Below, piece after piece: positions 27,032 through 34,893 of a stretch of 64,000 bases of DNA. Each line of letters begins with the position of its first letter. The stretch's first letter is position 1. The notes under the pieces are model-generated. The model was not told the origin of the DNA and did no database searches. It was given only the letters and a program-made list of their open reading frames with translations. The position numbers and the translations under genes are program-made. Origin of the DNA: RGZA01 sp041917755 (GTDB lineage Bacteria > Pseudomonadota > Alphaproteobacteria > UBA9219 > RGZA01); assembly GCA_041917755.1 (NCBI GenBank), contig JAYRWY010000010.1, positions 1 to 64,000 on the forward strand. Direction: 5' to 3'.

Positions 27032-27610
27032 CTATTTGATGACGTTGGACGCCAAAATCATCACGATTTGCTTACCTTCAAACTTCGCGTCGTATTCCAC
27101 CTTGGATAAATCGGCCAAGGTTTCTTTTACGCGGTTGATAAGCTGATAGCCCAATTCTTGGTGCGACATTTCACGGCCACGAAAGCGCAGGGTGATTTTC
27201 ACCTTATCGCCTTCGCTCAGGAATGCGCGTGCGCTGCGCATCTTCACATTGAAGTCGTTGTCGTCAATGGTAGGGCGAAGTTTGATTTCCTTGAGCTCGA
27301 TAACTTTCTGCTTCTTCTTGGCTTCAACGGCCTTCTTGTGCATTTCGTATTTGTATTTGCCGTAATCAAGAATTTTGCATACGGGCGGCTCGGAATTGGG
27401 TGAGATTTCAACAAGGTCAAGACCGGCGGCTTCAGCAGCTTCAAGCGCTGCGCGCACGCTAACTACGCCTTGCATTTCTCCATCAGCGTCAATGAGACGA
27501 ATTTCTTTTGCCGTAATATCACGATTAATGCGTGGTCCATCCTTGGACTGTTGTTGTTGATGCGCATTATCTTGGCTGGCCCGTGGCGGGCGGGTGTCTA
27601 ACTTAACGAT
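27032..27610 (-). CDS. infC: translation initiation factor IF-3 with ATC start codon
   Basis: IF-3 monitors initiator tRNA and start codon in the 30S P site. The first in-frame ATG (27475) would remove the conserved N-terminal segment INRDITAKEIRLIDADGE. That segment is encoded upstream in the same frame, and the frame runs back to a stop just before an AAGGAG ribosome site. The only codon at proper distance is ATC at 27610, eight bases after AAGGAG. This gives 192 residues with a Gln-rich N-terminal tail. A non-standard start is a known trait of infC, where it permits IF-3 to repress its own translation (AUU in Escherichia coli). The C-terminal domain, KVKITLRFRGREMSHQELG, is intact. Confidence 0.93.
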   Translation of the reverse strand: MVKLDTRPPRASQDNAHQQQQSKDGPRINRDITAKEIRLIDADGEMQGVVSVRAALEAAEAAGLDLVEISPNSEPPVCKILDYGKYKYEMHKKAVEAKKKQKVIELKEIKLRPTIDDNDFNVKMRSARAFLSEGDKVKITLRFRGREMSHQELGYQLINRVKETLADLSKVEYDAKFEGKQIVMILASNVIK

Positions 27611-27678
27611 GGAAACTTCTCCTTAGCAGTTGTTGACGATAGGTGGTGGATGGTAACGGCAAGCCTATCAAAGGTAAA

Positions 27679-27695
27679 GGGGGCACTTTGCCCCC
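27679..27695 (-). terminator. GC-rich hairpin between the EgtD-like gene and infC
   Basis: GGGGGCA and TGCCCCC (7 bp) pair around a 3-nt loop. It lies 38 bp beyond the stop of the EgtD-like gene and 69 bp before the infC start. On the minus strand it is followed only by a short TTT. It probably ends the methyltransferase transcript, or attenuates read-through into infC. Confidence 0.5.
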
Positions 27696-27733
27696 TCATA
27701 ACCCCATTATAGCTTGAAAATATTGATGTTTTG

Positions 27734-28906
27734 TTAAGCCGCAAGCTTGTCAACATGGGCAAAATGCAATGCCGACTGGGCCGGACGCTTTGCATAGGTA
27801 TCACCATCGGTGATGATGGTTGAGACTTTAAAACCAGCGGTTTCCAACATGCGCTTGAATAGATCAACCGGATATTTATGGGAATTCCACATATGAAGTT
27901 CGGTGCCGGCTTTAATGTTAAAGCTCTCGCCATTCATTCTCACGACATAGTCATGGGAGGCAACAACACCCATTTCCATGCAATAGGTGTCTTTGTTCCA
28001 ACGGGCAAAATACTCGAATCCGCTCACGTCCTTATCGAGGCCGCCGCGTAATCCGGTTTGACCTTTGTCGCTGCCATCGGCGCGCTCAAACACAACATTC
28101 GCATCACGCACCATGCGGTGCAAAAGGTTCTTCATCCATTTGGCTGCAGCTTCGTTGCTATATGCCGCCATCAACAGTTTTTCATCTTGGGTGCAATCTT
28201 GTTCAATCACAACAGTACCGCCCGATGCCGAAGCCAGATCCTTGATGCTTTCAAAGAATGAAAGGCTGCCAGGGTTTGGTACAATCGGATTATACGGGAA
28301 GTTGCTGCCGGTATTACCCAATAGCGTAATTGTCACATCATTCAAATGAACTAATCTGTCACCAATATTATCAAACGTATCATTGATAATTGTAATAGGC
28401 ATGTTGGGATAAACTTCATGAATAGCATCTTGACCGCTAGTCAGATAGGAGCGGCTTCTATCCACCAACACCACGCCGGTTACATTCTCACGGCCAGCAA
28501 TCATGGCTTTAGCTTCAATGAACGGAAGTGTCTTTCCTTCAACCGAAGCGCGCGGGCCGGGGCCAAGGTCACACATCTGGCCGGGTATTTTTCCCAGTGC
28601 ACGGGCAATTTCTAATTGTTTGTCGGCAATTAAATCTTTGCCCTTATTCAAAAGATAATAATCAGGATGATGGAGCAGATCATTAAATCCTGCATCGCCA
28701 TTCACATAATCTTCTCTTACATGCGTATCGGGTGATGCGTACATGTATTGGCTTAGATCGCCATAGCGCGCGCAGGTTTCTTGTGACGCAAACAAAAACA
28801 GTTTGCGAACAGCTTTTGTAAACGCACGGTTTTCATACACCGCCTGTTTTGTTAGCACGCGGTGTTCAACTGGAGCATGGGTATCCATTGTTTTGCCTAA
28901 ATACAT
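27734..28906 (-). CDS. EgtD-like SAM-dependent methyltransferase
   Basis: A 390-residue protein resembling the histidine-specific methyltransferase family (EgtD, which trimethylates histidine for ergothioneine). By-eye support: DYYLLNKGKDLI near the start of the domain, SAM-site-like CDLGPGPRASVEGKTLPFI, VTITLLGNTGSNF corresponding to the family LxGSTxGNF element, and FNIKAGTELHMWNSHKY near the C-terminus. An EgtB partner is not present in the window, so the product may be a different N-methylated amine. An ATG at 28888 preceded by AGG is an alternative start. A hairpin follows the gene. Confidence 0.65.
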   Translation of the reverse strand: MYLGKTMDTHAPVEHRVLTKQAVYENRAFTKAVRKLFLFASQETCARYGDLSQYMYASPDTHVREDYVNGDAGFNDLLHHPDYYLLNKGKDLIADKQLEIARALGKIPGQMCDLGPGPRASVEGKTLPFIEAKAMIAGRENVTGVVLVDRSRSYLTSGQDAIHEVYPNMPITIINDTFDNIGDRLVHLNDVTITLLGNTGSNFPYNPIVPNPGSLSFFESIKDLASASGGTVVIEQDCTQDEKLLMAAYSNEAAAKWMKNLLHRMVRDANVVFERADGSDKGQTGLRGGLDKDVSGFEYFARWNKDTYCMEMGVVASHDYVVRMNGESFNIKAGTELHMWNSHKYPVDLFKRMLETAGFKVSTIITDGDTYAKRPAQSALHFAHVDKLAA

Positions 28907-28998
28907 ATTCTTTAATAATTAAAAGTAATAAAACTGCTCAAAATGGTCACTTTGTAAAATCGCAAATAATACGGGTCTCTGTCAATCTTGGTTTAGTT

Positions 28999-29640
28999 TC
29001 ACTTGATATTGGGCGTTTCAGCGTGCTTCCACATCACCATAAACTGCTTTCTATATGCTTCCACCAATTGGGGGTATTCCAGAATAATAATCTGTAATTT
29101 CGGCTGCCAGAGAATCATCGCCAGCTTGTTGCCGTAAACGTAGAAGGGGACGCCTTCAAACATTTCCTTATCAATCCATTTATACTTGGCATAAGGAACG
29201 GTGAAATTGGTATCGCCTTTTTTGCAAATAACCTTTTGCTTCACATCGCCAAGTTTTTCCATGCGTTGCAAATGGCCGTCGACCAGATCTTTATCGAAAT
29301 CGTCATAGGCTTTTTCTTCAACGCCGCTGATCAAAATATCAGTAGTAATGCTGTTTTGTATGGTGTTGTAGATGTCATCAAAGAATACGCGCAACGCATT
29401 GTCATCGCGCAAAATGGTGATGGTCTCGCTTTTGATGCGCACGCCGGAATTGGCTAAAAACTCGATGCCCGAATTTTCCAGCGCGGCTTGAATATCGTGA
29501 ATGGTATCCTTGCGCGCGGTCGTAATATCGTTCTCGATATTCTTGATGGAGCTGCGCGCAATACCGGATGCGTTCGCAAGATCATCTTGCGACCAGTTCA
29601 GAAGGGCACGTGCGGCGCGGATTTGACGGGGTTCGATCAT
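28999..29640 (-). CDS. XRE-family regulator with C-terminal sensor-like domain
   Basis: A 213-residue protein. The N-terminal helix-turn-helix of the XRE/Cro type spans about 5-60 (ARALLNWSQDDLANASGIA). The C-terminal part (about 80-205) resembles the PLD-like ligand domain seen in some TrmB-like regulators, with FYVYGNKLAMILWQ followed by QIIILEYPQLVEAYRKQF. It is probably a ligand-responsive transcription factor; target and ligand are unknown. It is transcribed away from tRNA-Thr. Confidence 0.8.
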   Translation of the reverse strand: MIEPRQIRAARALLNWSQDDLANASGIARSSIKNIENDITTARKDTIHDIQAALENSGIEFLANSGVRIKSETITILRDDNALRVFFDDIYNTIQNSITTDILISGVEEKAYDDFDKDLVDGHLQRMEKLGDVKQKVICKKGDTNFTVPYAKYKWIDKEMFEGVPFYVYGNKLAMILWQPKLQIIILEYPQLVEAYRKQFMVMWKHAETPNIK

Positions 29641-29790
29641 GCAATATCAGTAGGTTTTCACAGCGCCCACGTCAACAATTCCAATACTTGCGCGTTTTAG
29701 AGCCGATTGGCGGGGCATAAATAAGGTTAATACGAAGGCTTGCACTGGCCGACATTCTGTGGCAAACAATGCCACGATTTTAAGGGGTAG

Positions 29791-29865
29791 GCTGCTGTAG
29801 CTCAGTGGTAGAGCACGTCATTGGTAATGACGGGGTCGGAGTTTCGATTACTCTCAGCAGCACCA
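29791..29865 (+). tRNA. tRNA-Thr (GGT)
   Basis: A 75-nt cloverleaf. Acceptor arms GCTGCTG/CAGCAGC are perfectly paired, the D arm is GCTCAGTGGTAGAGC, and the anticodon stem CGTCA/TGACG carries a loop with anticodon GGT. The T arm has one G-U pair, the discriminator is A, and CCA is encoded. Confidence 0.96.
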
Positions 29866-29898
29866 TTTATCAGCCAAAACCCAATCAACATGCATGGA

Positions 29899-30345
29899 TT
29901 ACGCAAAGCTTCTAAGGCTTTGCCGCAAGCGTTCAGATTCGCTTGCCCCCAAAACCTTCTCGATATCGGCATGTGTTGAAACCCAGATCGGTAAGGCCTT
30001 GGCCAAAACCTTTCGCCCCGCAGATGTTAAAAACAGCAAGCGGCTACGTTTGTCCTTGGCGTCTCGCTTGGTTTTAATTAGGCCGCGTGACTCAAGTGAT
30101 TTGAGCGCGGCTGTTAATGTTGTGCGATCCATCGCAAGCAGCTCGGCAACGCTTTTCATGGCCGGGGCTACCGGGCGATTTAGTGACATCAATAATGAAA
30201 ATTGCCCGTTGGTAATGTTCAATGAACGCAGCTCGTTATCGAATGTACGCGCAATGCTTCTGGCGGCACGCTGCATGTGAAGGCACAGGCAGCAATTCTT
30301 CACCATCAAAGTGGTTTCATATGAAATCTGGTTTTTCTTTGACAT
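29899..30345 (-). CDS. MarR-family transcriptional regulator
   Basis: A 148-residue winged-helix protein. Motifs include ITNGQFSLLMSL, the recognition region VAELLAMDRTTLTAALKSLE, and the wing RDAKDKRSRLLFLTSAGRKVL with the family-typical D-x-R-S-R. Two adjacent cysteines near the N-terminus (VKNCCLCLHM) might be redox sensors. It is transcribed divergently from a YCII-domain gene and an efflux gene, and a 12-bp palindrome lies between them. It is therefore probably their repressor. Confidence 0.92.
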   Translation of the reverse strand: MSKKNQISYETTLMVKNCCLCLHMQRAARSIARTFDNELRSLNITNGQFSLLMSLNRPVAPAMKSVAELLAMDRTTLTAALKSLESRGLIKTKRDAKDKRSRLLFLTSAGRKVLAKALPIWVSTHADIEKVLGASESERLRQSLRSFA

Positions 30346-30356
30346 GGTCTATATAT

Positions 30357-30368
30357 GTTGATATCAAC
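30357..30368. promoter_or_regulatory. perfect palindrome GTTGATATCAAC, candidate MarR operator
   Basis: A 12-bp perfect palindrome in the 77-bp gap between the divergent marR-type and YCII genes, 12 bp upstream of the regulator start. Size and position suit a MarR dimer site that would control both directions. Confidence 0.6.
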
Positions 30369-30422
30369 GTATTATTAAACTATAAAACACTAAACGTAAA
30401 CAAAGGATAAAAGGGGCCATCA

Positions 30423-30791
30423 ATGGACAACAAGGATTTGTATCTTGCGGTATTTATCGGCAATAAAAACAAAGGTGCTATGAAGGCATGGATGGAATTG
30501 CCAGAAGCCGAACGTCAGGAACGCTCAAAGCAGGGCATCGCGGCATGGCATGCATGGTGTGAAAAACACAAGGATGCCGTAATGGTCATGGGTGGCCCAC
30601 TGGGCAAAACCAAACAAGTCGGCCCTAATGGTGTGGCAGATGCCAGCAATGATTTGTGCGGTTATACCATCGTGCGGGCGCCATCGCATGATGCGGCTTC
30701 TAAACTGTTTGAAAATCACCCGCACTTTGTTAACTTTCCGGGTGACTGCGTTGAAATTATGCCGATTATGGATGTTCCAACGAACTGCTAA
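30423..30791 (+). CDS. YCII-related domain protein
   Basis: A 122-residue protein of the YCII/YciI-related superfamily (dimeric alpha-beta barrel-like fold). The conserved early region HAWCEKHKDAVMVMGGPLG and the late segment SKLFENHPHF fit. Members include dechlorinases and uncharacterised proteins; the reaction here is unknown. A good ribosome site (AAGGGG) precedes the start. It is followed after 26 bp by an efflux transporter and divergent from a MarR regulator, so a role in response to a toxic small molecule is suggested. Confidence 0.82.
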   Translation: MDNKDLYLAVFIGNKNKGAMKAWMELPEAERQERSKQGIAAWHAWCEKHKDAVMVMGGPLGKTKQVGPNGVADASNDLCGYTIVRAPSHDAASKLFENHPHFVNFPGDCVEIMPIMDVPTNC

Positions 30792-30817
30792 CGCCACTAT
30801 CAACTTGGAACAGTAAC

Positions 30818-32020
30818 ATGGCATCACCTAAATCGCATTGTTCATCGCGTGAATTCGCGGTCTTAATGGCGCTACTCATGTCGATTGTCGCGATTAGCAT
30901 CGATGCCATGCTTCCTGCTCTGGGTATTATTGGTCATGATTTTTCAATTACATCAGCCAATCATACCCAACTAACCATCAGCTGTATTTTTGCCGGCATG
31001 GCCATCGGGCAATTAATTGCTGGCCCGCTAAGTGATGCACTCGGCCGCAAACCCATCTTATTCGTAGGCATAGGTTTATATCTTATCGGCAGCGTCATCT
31101 GCTTTCTGGCTCAAGATTTTACAACGCTCCTGATTGGCAGATTTATTGAAGGTCTGGGGGTCGCTGGACCATATGTGTCCGCTGTATCGGTTGTGCGCGA
31201 TAAATTCAAAGGCGCCGAAATGGCTAAGGTCATGTCATTGGTGATGATGATTTTTATTACTGTTCCTGCGCTTGCTCCCAGTCTGGGGCAGGCGATTTTG
31301 CATGTCGCGGATTGGCGCTCAATATTTTTGATGTATATCGCTTATGCAGTTGGCGTTGGCGCGTGGATACATTTCCGCCTCGAAGAAACCCTGCACCCGG
31401 AATATCGCTTGCCCATGCGTATCGGGGCTTTCATTCATGGCTTTCGTGATGTCATCGGTAATAGCACCACTACAGGCTATATGACGGCTATGGGATTAAT
31501 GTTCGGTAGTTTGATTAGCTATCTCAATTCATCACGGCAAATCTTTCAGGAACACTTCGCAGTAGGTGAGGCGTTTACGTTGTATTTTGGCGGTCTTGCT
31601 TTGTTATTCGGTATCGCATCACTAGCCAATTCGCATTTTGTCGTTAAGTTTGGCATGCGCAAGATGTGCCATCGGGCCATGGCTGTTATCGCCATCGCGT
31701 CGTTGCTATTCATGGTACTTAATTTGACCATGGCAACAATACCATTGCCGCTATTCGTTGTGTATGTGGCCATCATTTTCTTCAGCTTTGGTTTAATGTT
31801 TGGTAATCTCAATGCCATCGCTATGGAGCCGATGGGTCATATTGCCGGTATGGCTTCCGCAATTATTGGCAGCGTATCATCGATTATTTCTCTGACGTTG
31901 GGCACGATTATTGGCCAGTTATATAACAATACCTTGATACCTATCACAGGTGGTTTTCTGGTCTTAAGCAGCCTTGCGCTTACCATTATGCTTTTCGTTG
32001 ACCGCAAGGCGCACGCTTAA
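30818..32020 (+). CDS. Bcr/CflA-type MFS multidrug efflux transporter
   Basis: A 400-residue major facilitator with 12 predicted membrane helices. The family features are ALLMSIVAISIDAMLPALG in helix 1 (with the D of drug-proton antiporters) and the MFS motif GPLSDALGRKPILF after helix 2. RFIEGLGVAGPYVSAVSVVRD in helix 4 corresponds to motif B. It is probably induced with the YCII gene upstream when the MarR repressor is released. The substrate is unknown. It converges on the kinase gene at 32022. Confidence 0.9.
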   Translation: MASPKSHCSSREFAVLMALLMSIVAISIDAMLPALGIIGHDFSITSANHTQLTISCIFAGMAIGQLIAGPLSDALGRKPILFVGIGLYLIGSVICFLAQDFTTLLIGRFIEGLGVAGPYVSAVSVVRDKFKGAEMAKVMSLVMMIFITVPALAPSLGQAILHVADWRSIFLMYIAYAVGVGAWIHFRLEETLHPEYRLPMRIGAFIHGFRDVIGNSTTTGYMTAMGLMFGSLISYLNSSRQIFQEHFAVGEAFTLYFGGLALLFGIASLANSHFVVKFGMRKMCHRAMAVIAIASLLFMVLNLTMATIPLPLFVVYVAIIFFSFGLMFGNLNAIAMEPMGHIAGMASAIIGSVSSIISLTLGTIIGQLYNNTLIPITGGFLVLSSLALTIMLFVDRKAHA

Positions 32021-32021
32021 C

Positions 32022-34490
32022 CTAAAGATTTCCTAGAAACGCTGAAACTTCTTTGTAACTACGGCTTAGCTCGAGGAACAACGCCTGCTTGACATCAGCG
32101 CTGCTTTCAAATTTTTCTTCTGCTTCTTTGCAAATATAGGAAAGGGGCAGGGCACCAAAATTGGCCGCCGAACCTTTCAATTTATGCGCTGCTTTTTTCC
32201 ACGCAATGTTTTTCCCATCCATAATATTGCCCGCGAGCACCGCGAGCGATTCCTCCGCACCATGGGTGAATAGCCCAAATACCATTTTTCGTTCTTCGGC
32301 ATCATCACCCACATAAAGGCTCAGATGTGTTAAATCTACAGGCGGCAAGCGTGTTTCCATGACTTCCTGCTCTTCTTCAATCTCAATGACTGGCTCTACG
32401 GTTTTGGCTACGGGTTTTGCAGGTGCAACTGCGACAGGAGCGGATAAATATTTCACCAACACCTCCATTAATCGGTTGCTATTTATCGGCTTGCTTACGT
32501 AATCATCCATGCCGGCTTCCAGGCATTTTTCGCGGTCGCCGACCATGGCGTTGGCCGTCATGGCGATAATGGGGGTGCGCTTTCCTGAGCCTTCTTCGCG
32601 TTGGCGTATGGCCTTACTCACCTCATAGCCATCCATTTCCGGCATTTGGCAATCGGTAATGATAAGATCATACCGGCCCTTTTCCGTCATACGCAGTGCA
32701 GATATCCCGTCCTCCGCGGTATCGACGGTACCAAATCCAAACTTGGTCAACAATTTTTTGGCAAAGAACAAATTTACCGGATGATCATCCACCACAATAA
32801 TGCGGCGTTTGCTGAAATCCATTTTGGCTTCATCATCAGCGATAGGGGCCTTATTTTCCTGTATTAGGCGCTCGGTTTGCTCGGCATTGGCTACCTGCAA
32901 TGGCAAGGTGAACCAGAAGCTGGAACCTTTACCCAAAATGCTTTCGACGCCAATCGTGCCGCCCATGGCTTCGACCAGAAGCTTACACACGGTTAGCCCA
33001 AGGCCAGTGCCGCCAAAGCGCCGCGTCGTGGATTCATCGGCCTGGGTAAATTTCTGGAATATTTTATCAAGGTATTTTTCATTGATACCAATGCCCGTAT
33101 CATCCACGCGGAATAAAAATTCAGTGACGCCAGTTGGCAATCTGCGCGCCGATACATCCAGCTTCACGTAGCCTTCCTGTGTAAACTTCAAGGCATTGCC
33201 AACAAGGTTTGTAACCACTTGGCGAATACGTGCGGGGTCGCCAATTACGCAATCCGGTGTGGTCGCATTATAAAAATGATTGAGAGTAATATTTTTATTT
33301 TTTGCAAGTGGATCAAGTAAACGTACTGTTTCATGAATGGTAGAATTTAAATTGAAAGGAATATCTTCAAGGGTCAGTTGCCCGGCCTCAATCTTGGATA
33401 AATCCAGAATATCGTTGAGCAGCAGCAATAAACTTTCGCCTGAATTAAAAATGGTTTGAACCAGTTCGCGCTGTTCGGGGTTTAATTGCATATCTTTCAA
33501 AAGGCCCGCCATGCCCAAAACACCATTCATAGGCGTGCGCAATTCATGGCTCATATTTGCCAAAAAATCACTTTTTGCACGGCTGGCTGCTTCTGCCTTT
33601 AAGGTCTCTTCGCGCAAGGTTTCTTCGGTCTTTTTCAACTTGGTAATGTCATAGCAATAGATGGTGGCTGTTTGCTCACCTGCTAAAAAGTTCGCTGTAA
33701 TCACTTGCTGGTAAATGACTTTGCCAATAATCACTTCGCGCATTACTGGCTTGCGGTCATCATAGGCCTTTCGCGCATCCATAATGATACCGGCGAGTAG
33801 GGGATGTGACATCCCCTTTTTCAAAATGTCTGAATATTTGTTATAGGCAGCCGGATTAACGAACAGCAATGCTTCCTTATCAATATCAATTTTCATCAAC
33901 GGGTCAGGGTTATGCAGAGGGAACTGTGCAATTTCTTCTGCTTTCTTTTGCGCTTTTTCTGCGGCTGTCTTGGCCTGTACCAATTCGGCTTCAAATGCTT
34001 TGCGCTCCGTAAAGTCGCGCTCAATCGCGGCAAAATGGGTTACACGCCCATGTGCATTGCGTATGGGGATGATATTAATATCCAGCCAATATTCATTACC
34101 GTTTTTGCCATAATTCAAAAGCTCGCCATGGAAAGGTTGTCCGGATTCCAGGCAGTTACGCAGCTTTTTTAAAGTAGCGGGGTCAGTTTTTTCACCTTGC
34201 AACATGCGCGGTGTTTTTCCGACAATTTCTTCGCTGGTATATCCGCTAATGGTGGTGAACGCTTCATTCACATAAATGATAGTTGGGCCATTGGGGTCAT
34301 TGAAGTTGGCTTGGGTGATGATTACGCCATCTTTTGAATTGCGTACTACTTCCTCGAACAGCAAAACCTTTTCTGCCTCATATCGCAGTGCTTTTGCTTC
34401 ATCCAGACTTTGTTTTAAATCCAGTGCCAGCGCATCGGCTTTCATCTGCGCCAGTTTCAGTGTTATGTCTGTTGTCTGTGCGTCGTCCAT
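32022..34490 (-). CDS. hybrid histidine kinase: PAS-PAS-HisKA-HATPase-REC-HPt
   Basis: A soluble 822-residue hybrid kinase without obvious membrane segments. Order: N-terminal helix (1-45), a first PAS of the LOV-like subtype (46-165), a second PAS-like region (190-285), HisKA with phospho-histidine H315 (FLANMSHELRTPMNGVLG), HATPase (410-530, N box NLVGNALKF and G boxes DDTGIGI and GGTGLGLT), receiver with D613 (ITDCQMPEMDG), and a C-terminal HPt with H769 (AAHKLKGSAANFG). The LOV-type GxNCRFLQ position reads GKTPRMLQ, so the photoactive cysteine is missing and light sensing is unlikely. It is the last gene of an operon with a truncated haemoglobin and two receiver proteins, 15 bp after the globin. 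The layout suits a phosphorelay to the upstream receivers or the divergent NtrC-type regulator. Confidence 0.95.
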   Translation of the reverse strand: MDDAQTTDITLKLAQMKADALALDLKQSLDEAKALRYEAEKVLLFEEVVRNSKDGVIITQANFNDPNGPTIIYVNEAFTTISGYTSEEIVGKTPRMLQGEKTDPATLKKLRNCLESGQPFHGELLNYGKNGNEYWLDINIIPIRNAHGRVTHFAAIERDFTERKAFEAELVQAKTAAEKAQKKAEEIAQFPLHNPDPLMKIDIDKEALLFVNPAAYNKYSDILKKGMSHPLLAGIIMDARKAYDDRKPVMREVIIGKVIYQQVITANFLAGEQTATIYCYDITKLKKTEETLREETLKAEAASRAKSDFLANMSHELRTPMNGVLGMAGLLKDMQLNPEQRELVQTIFNSGESLLLLLNDILDLSKIEAGQLTLEDIPFNLNSTIHETVRLLDPLAKNKNITLNHFYNATTPDCVIGDPARIRQVVTNLVGNALKFTQEGYVKLDVSARRLPTGVTEFLFRVDDTGIGINEKYLDKIFQKFTQADESTTRRFGGTGLGLTVCKLLVEAMGGTIGVESILGKGSSFWFTLPLQVANAEQTERLIQENKAPIADDEAKMDFSKRRIIVVDDHPVNLFFAKKLLTKFGFGTVDTAEDGISALRMTEKGRYDLIITDCQMPEMDGYEVSKAIRQREEGSGKRTPIIAMTANAMVGDREKCLEAGMDDYVSKPINSNRLMEVLVKYLSAPVAVAPAKPVAKTVEPVIEIEEEQEVMETRLPPVDLTHLSLYVGDDAEERKMVFGLFTHGAEESLAVLAGNIMDGKNIAWKKAAHKLKGSAANFGALPLSYICKEAEEKFESSADVKQALFLELSRSYKEVSAFLGNL

Positions 34491-34505
34491 AACACTGCTG
34501 CTGGG

Positions 34506-34880
34506 TTATCGGTTTAAAACATCGGGGCGTGTTGTTTCCACAATTCGCAATGCCTCTTGAATAAGGCTTGGCGGCACACCTAAATCTTCCATGGCTGATT
34601 TAAGGTGCGTGGCTACCTGATCAAAATGCGCATCGGATAAACCACGCGCCACTAGCCGTTCATGGGCTTTACGTAAACTTGCGCCCGTATAATGCGCCGG
34701 GCCACCAAATGCCATGGTCACAAACGCCGATTGACTTGAACGCAGTCGGTCAACATCAATATCCTGAAAAAACGGTATCAAAATCGGGTCGGATAGAATT
34801 TTATCATATAGCAAGGCAACTGTCGCCTTAACTGCTTCTCCGCCACCAATACGTTCATAAAGTGATATGGTTGAACTCAC
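34506..34880 (-). CDS. group I truncated haemoglobin
   Basis: A 124-residue 2-on-2 globin. It follows the group I pattern: SLYERIGGGEAVKATVALLY with the distal B10 tyrosine at Y25 (LYDKIL), the turn FGGPAHYTG, and proximal histidine H73 (RKAHERLV). A close parallel is cyanobacterial GlbN. Such globins bind oxygen and nitric oxide, and some detoxify NO. Here it is embedded, with 13- and 15-bp gaps, between a receiver-protein gene and a hybrid kinase gene. This makes a sensing or signal-modulating role worth considering. Confidence 0.93.
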   Translation of the reverse strand: MSSTISLYERIGGGEAVKATVALLYDKILSDPILIPFFQDIDVDRLRSSQSAFVTMAFGGPAHYTGASLRKAHERLVARGLSDAHFDQVATHLKSAMEDLGVPPSLIQEALRIVETTRPDVLNR

Positions 34881-34893
34881 GTTTCTCTCCTAA

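Noticed and set aside
27032..27475. infC beginning at the first ATG
   Set aside because: This removes the conserved N-terminal IF-3 segment, and no ribosome site precedes that ATG.
30357..30368. FNR/Anr box reading of GTTGATATCAAC
   Set aside because: An FNR site needs TTGAT-N4-ATCAA. Here the half-sites are adjacent, so the spacing is four bases too short; a MarR operator fits better.
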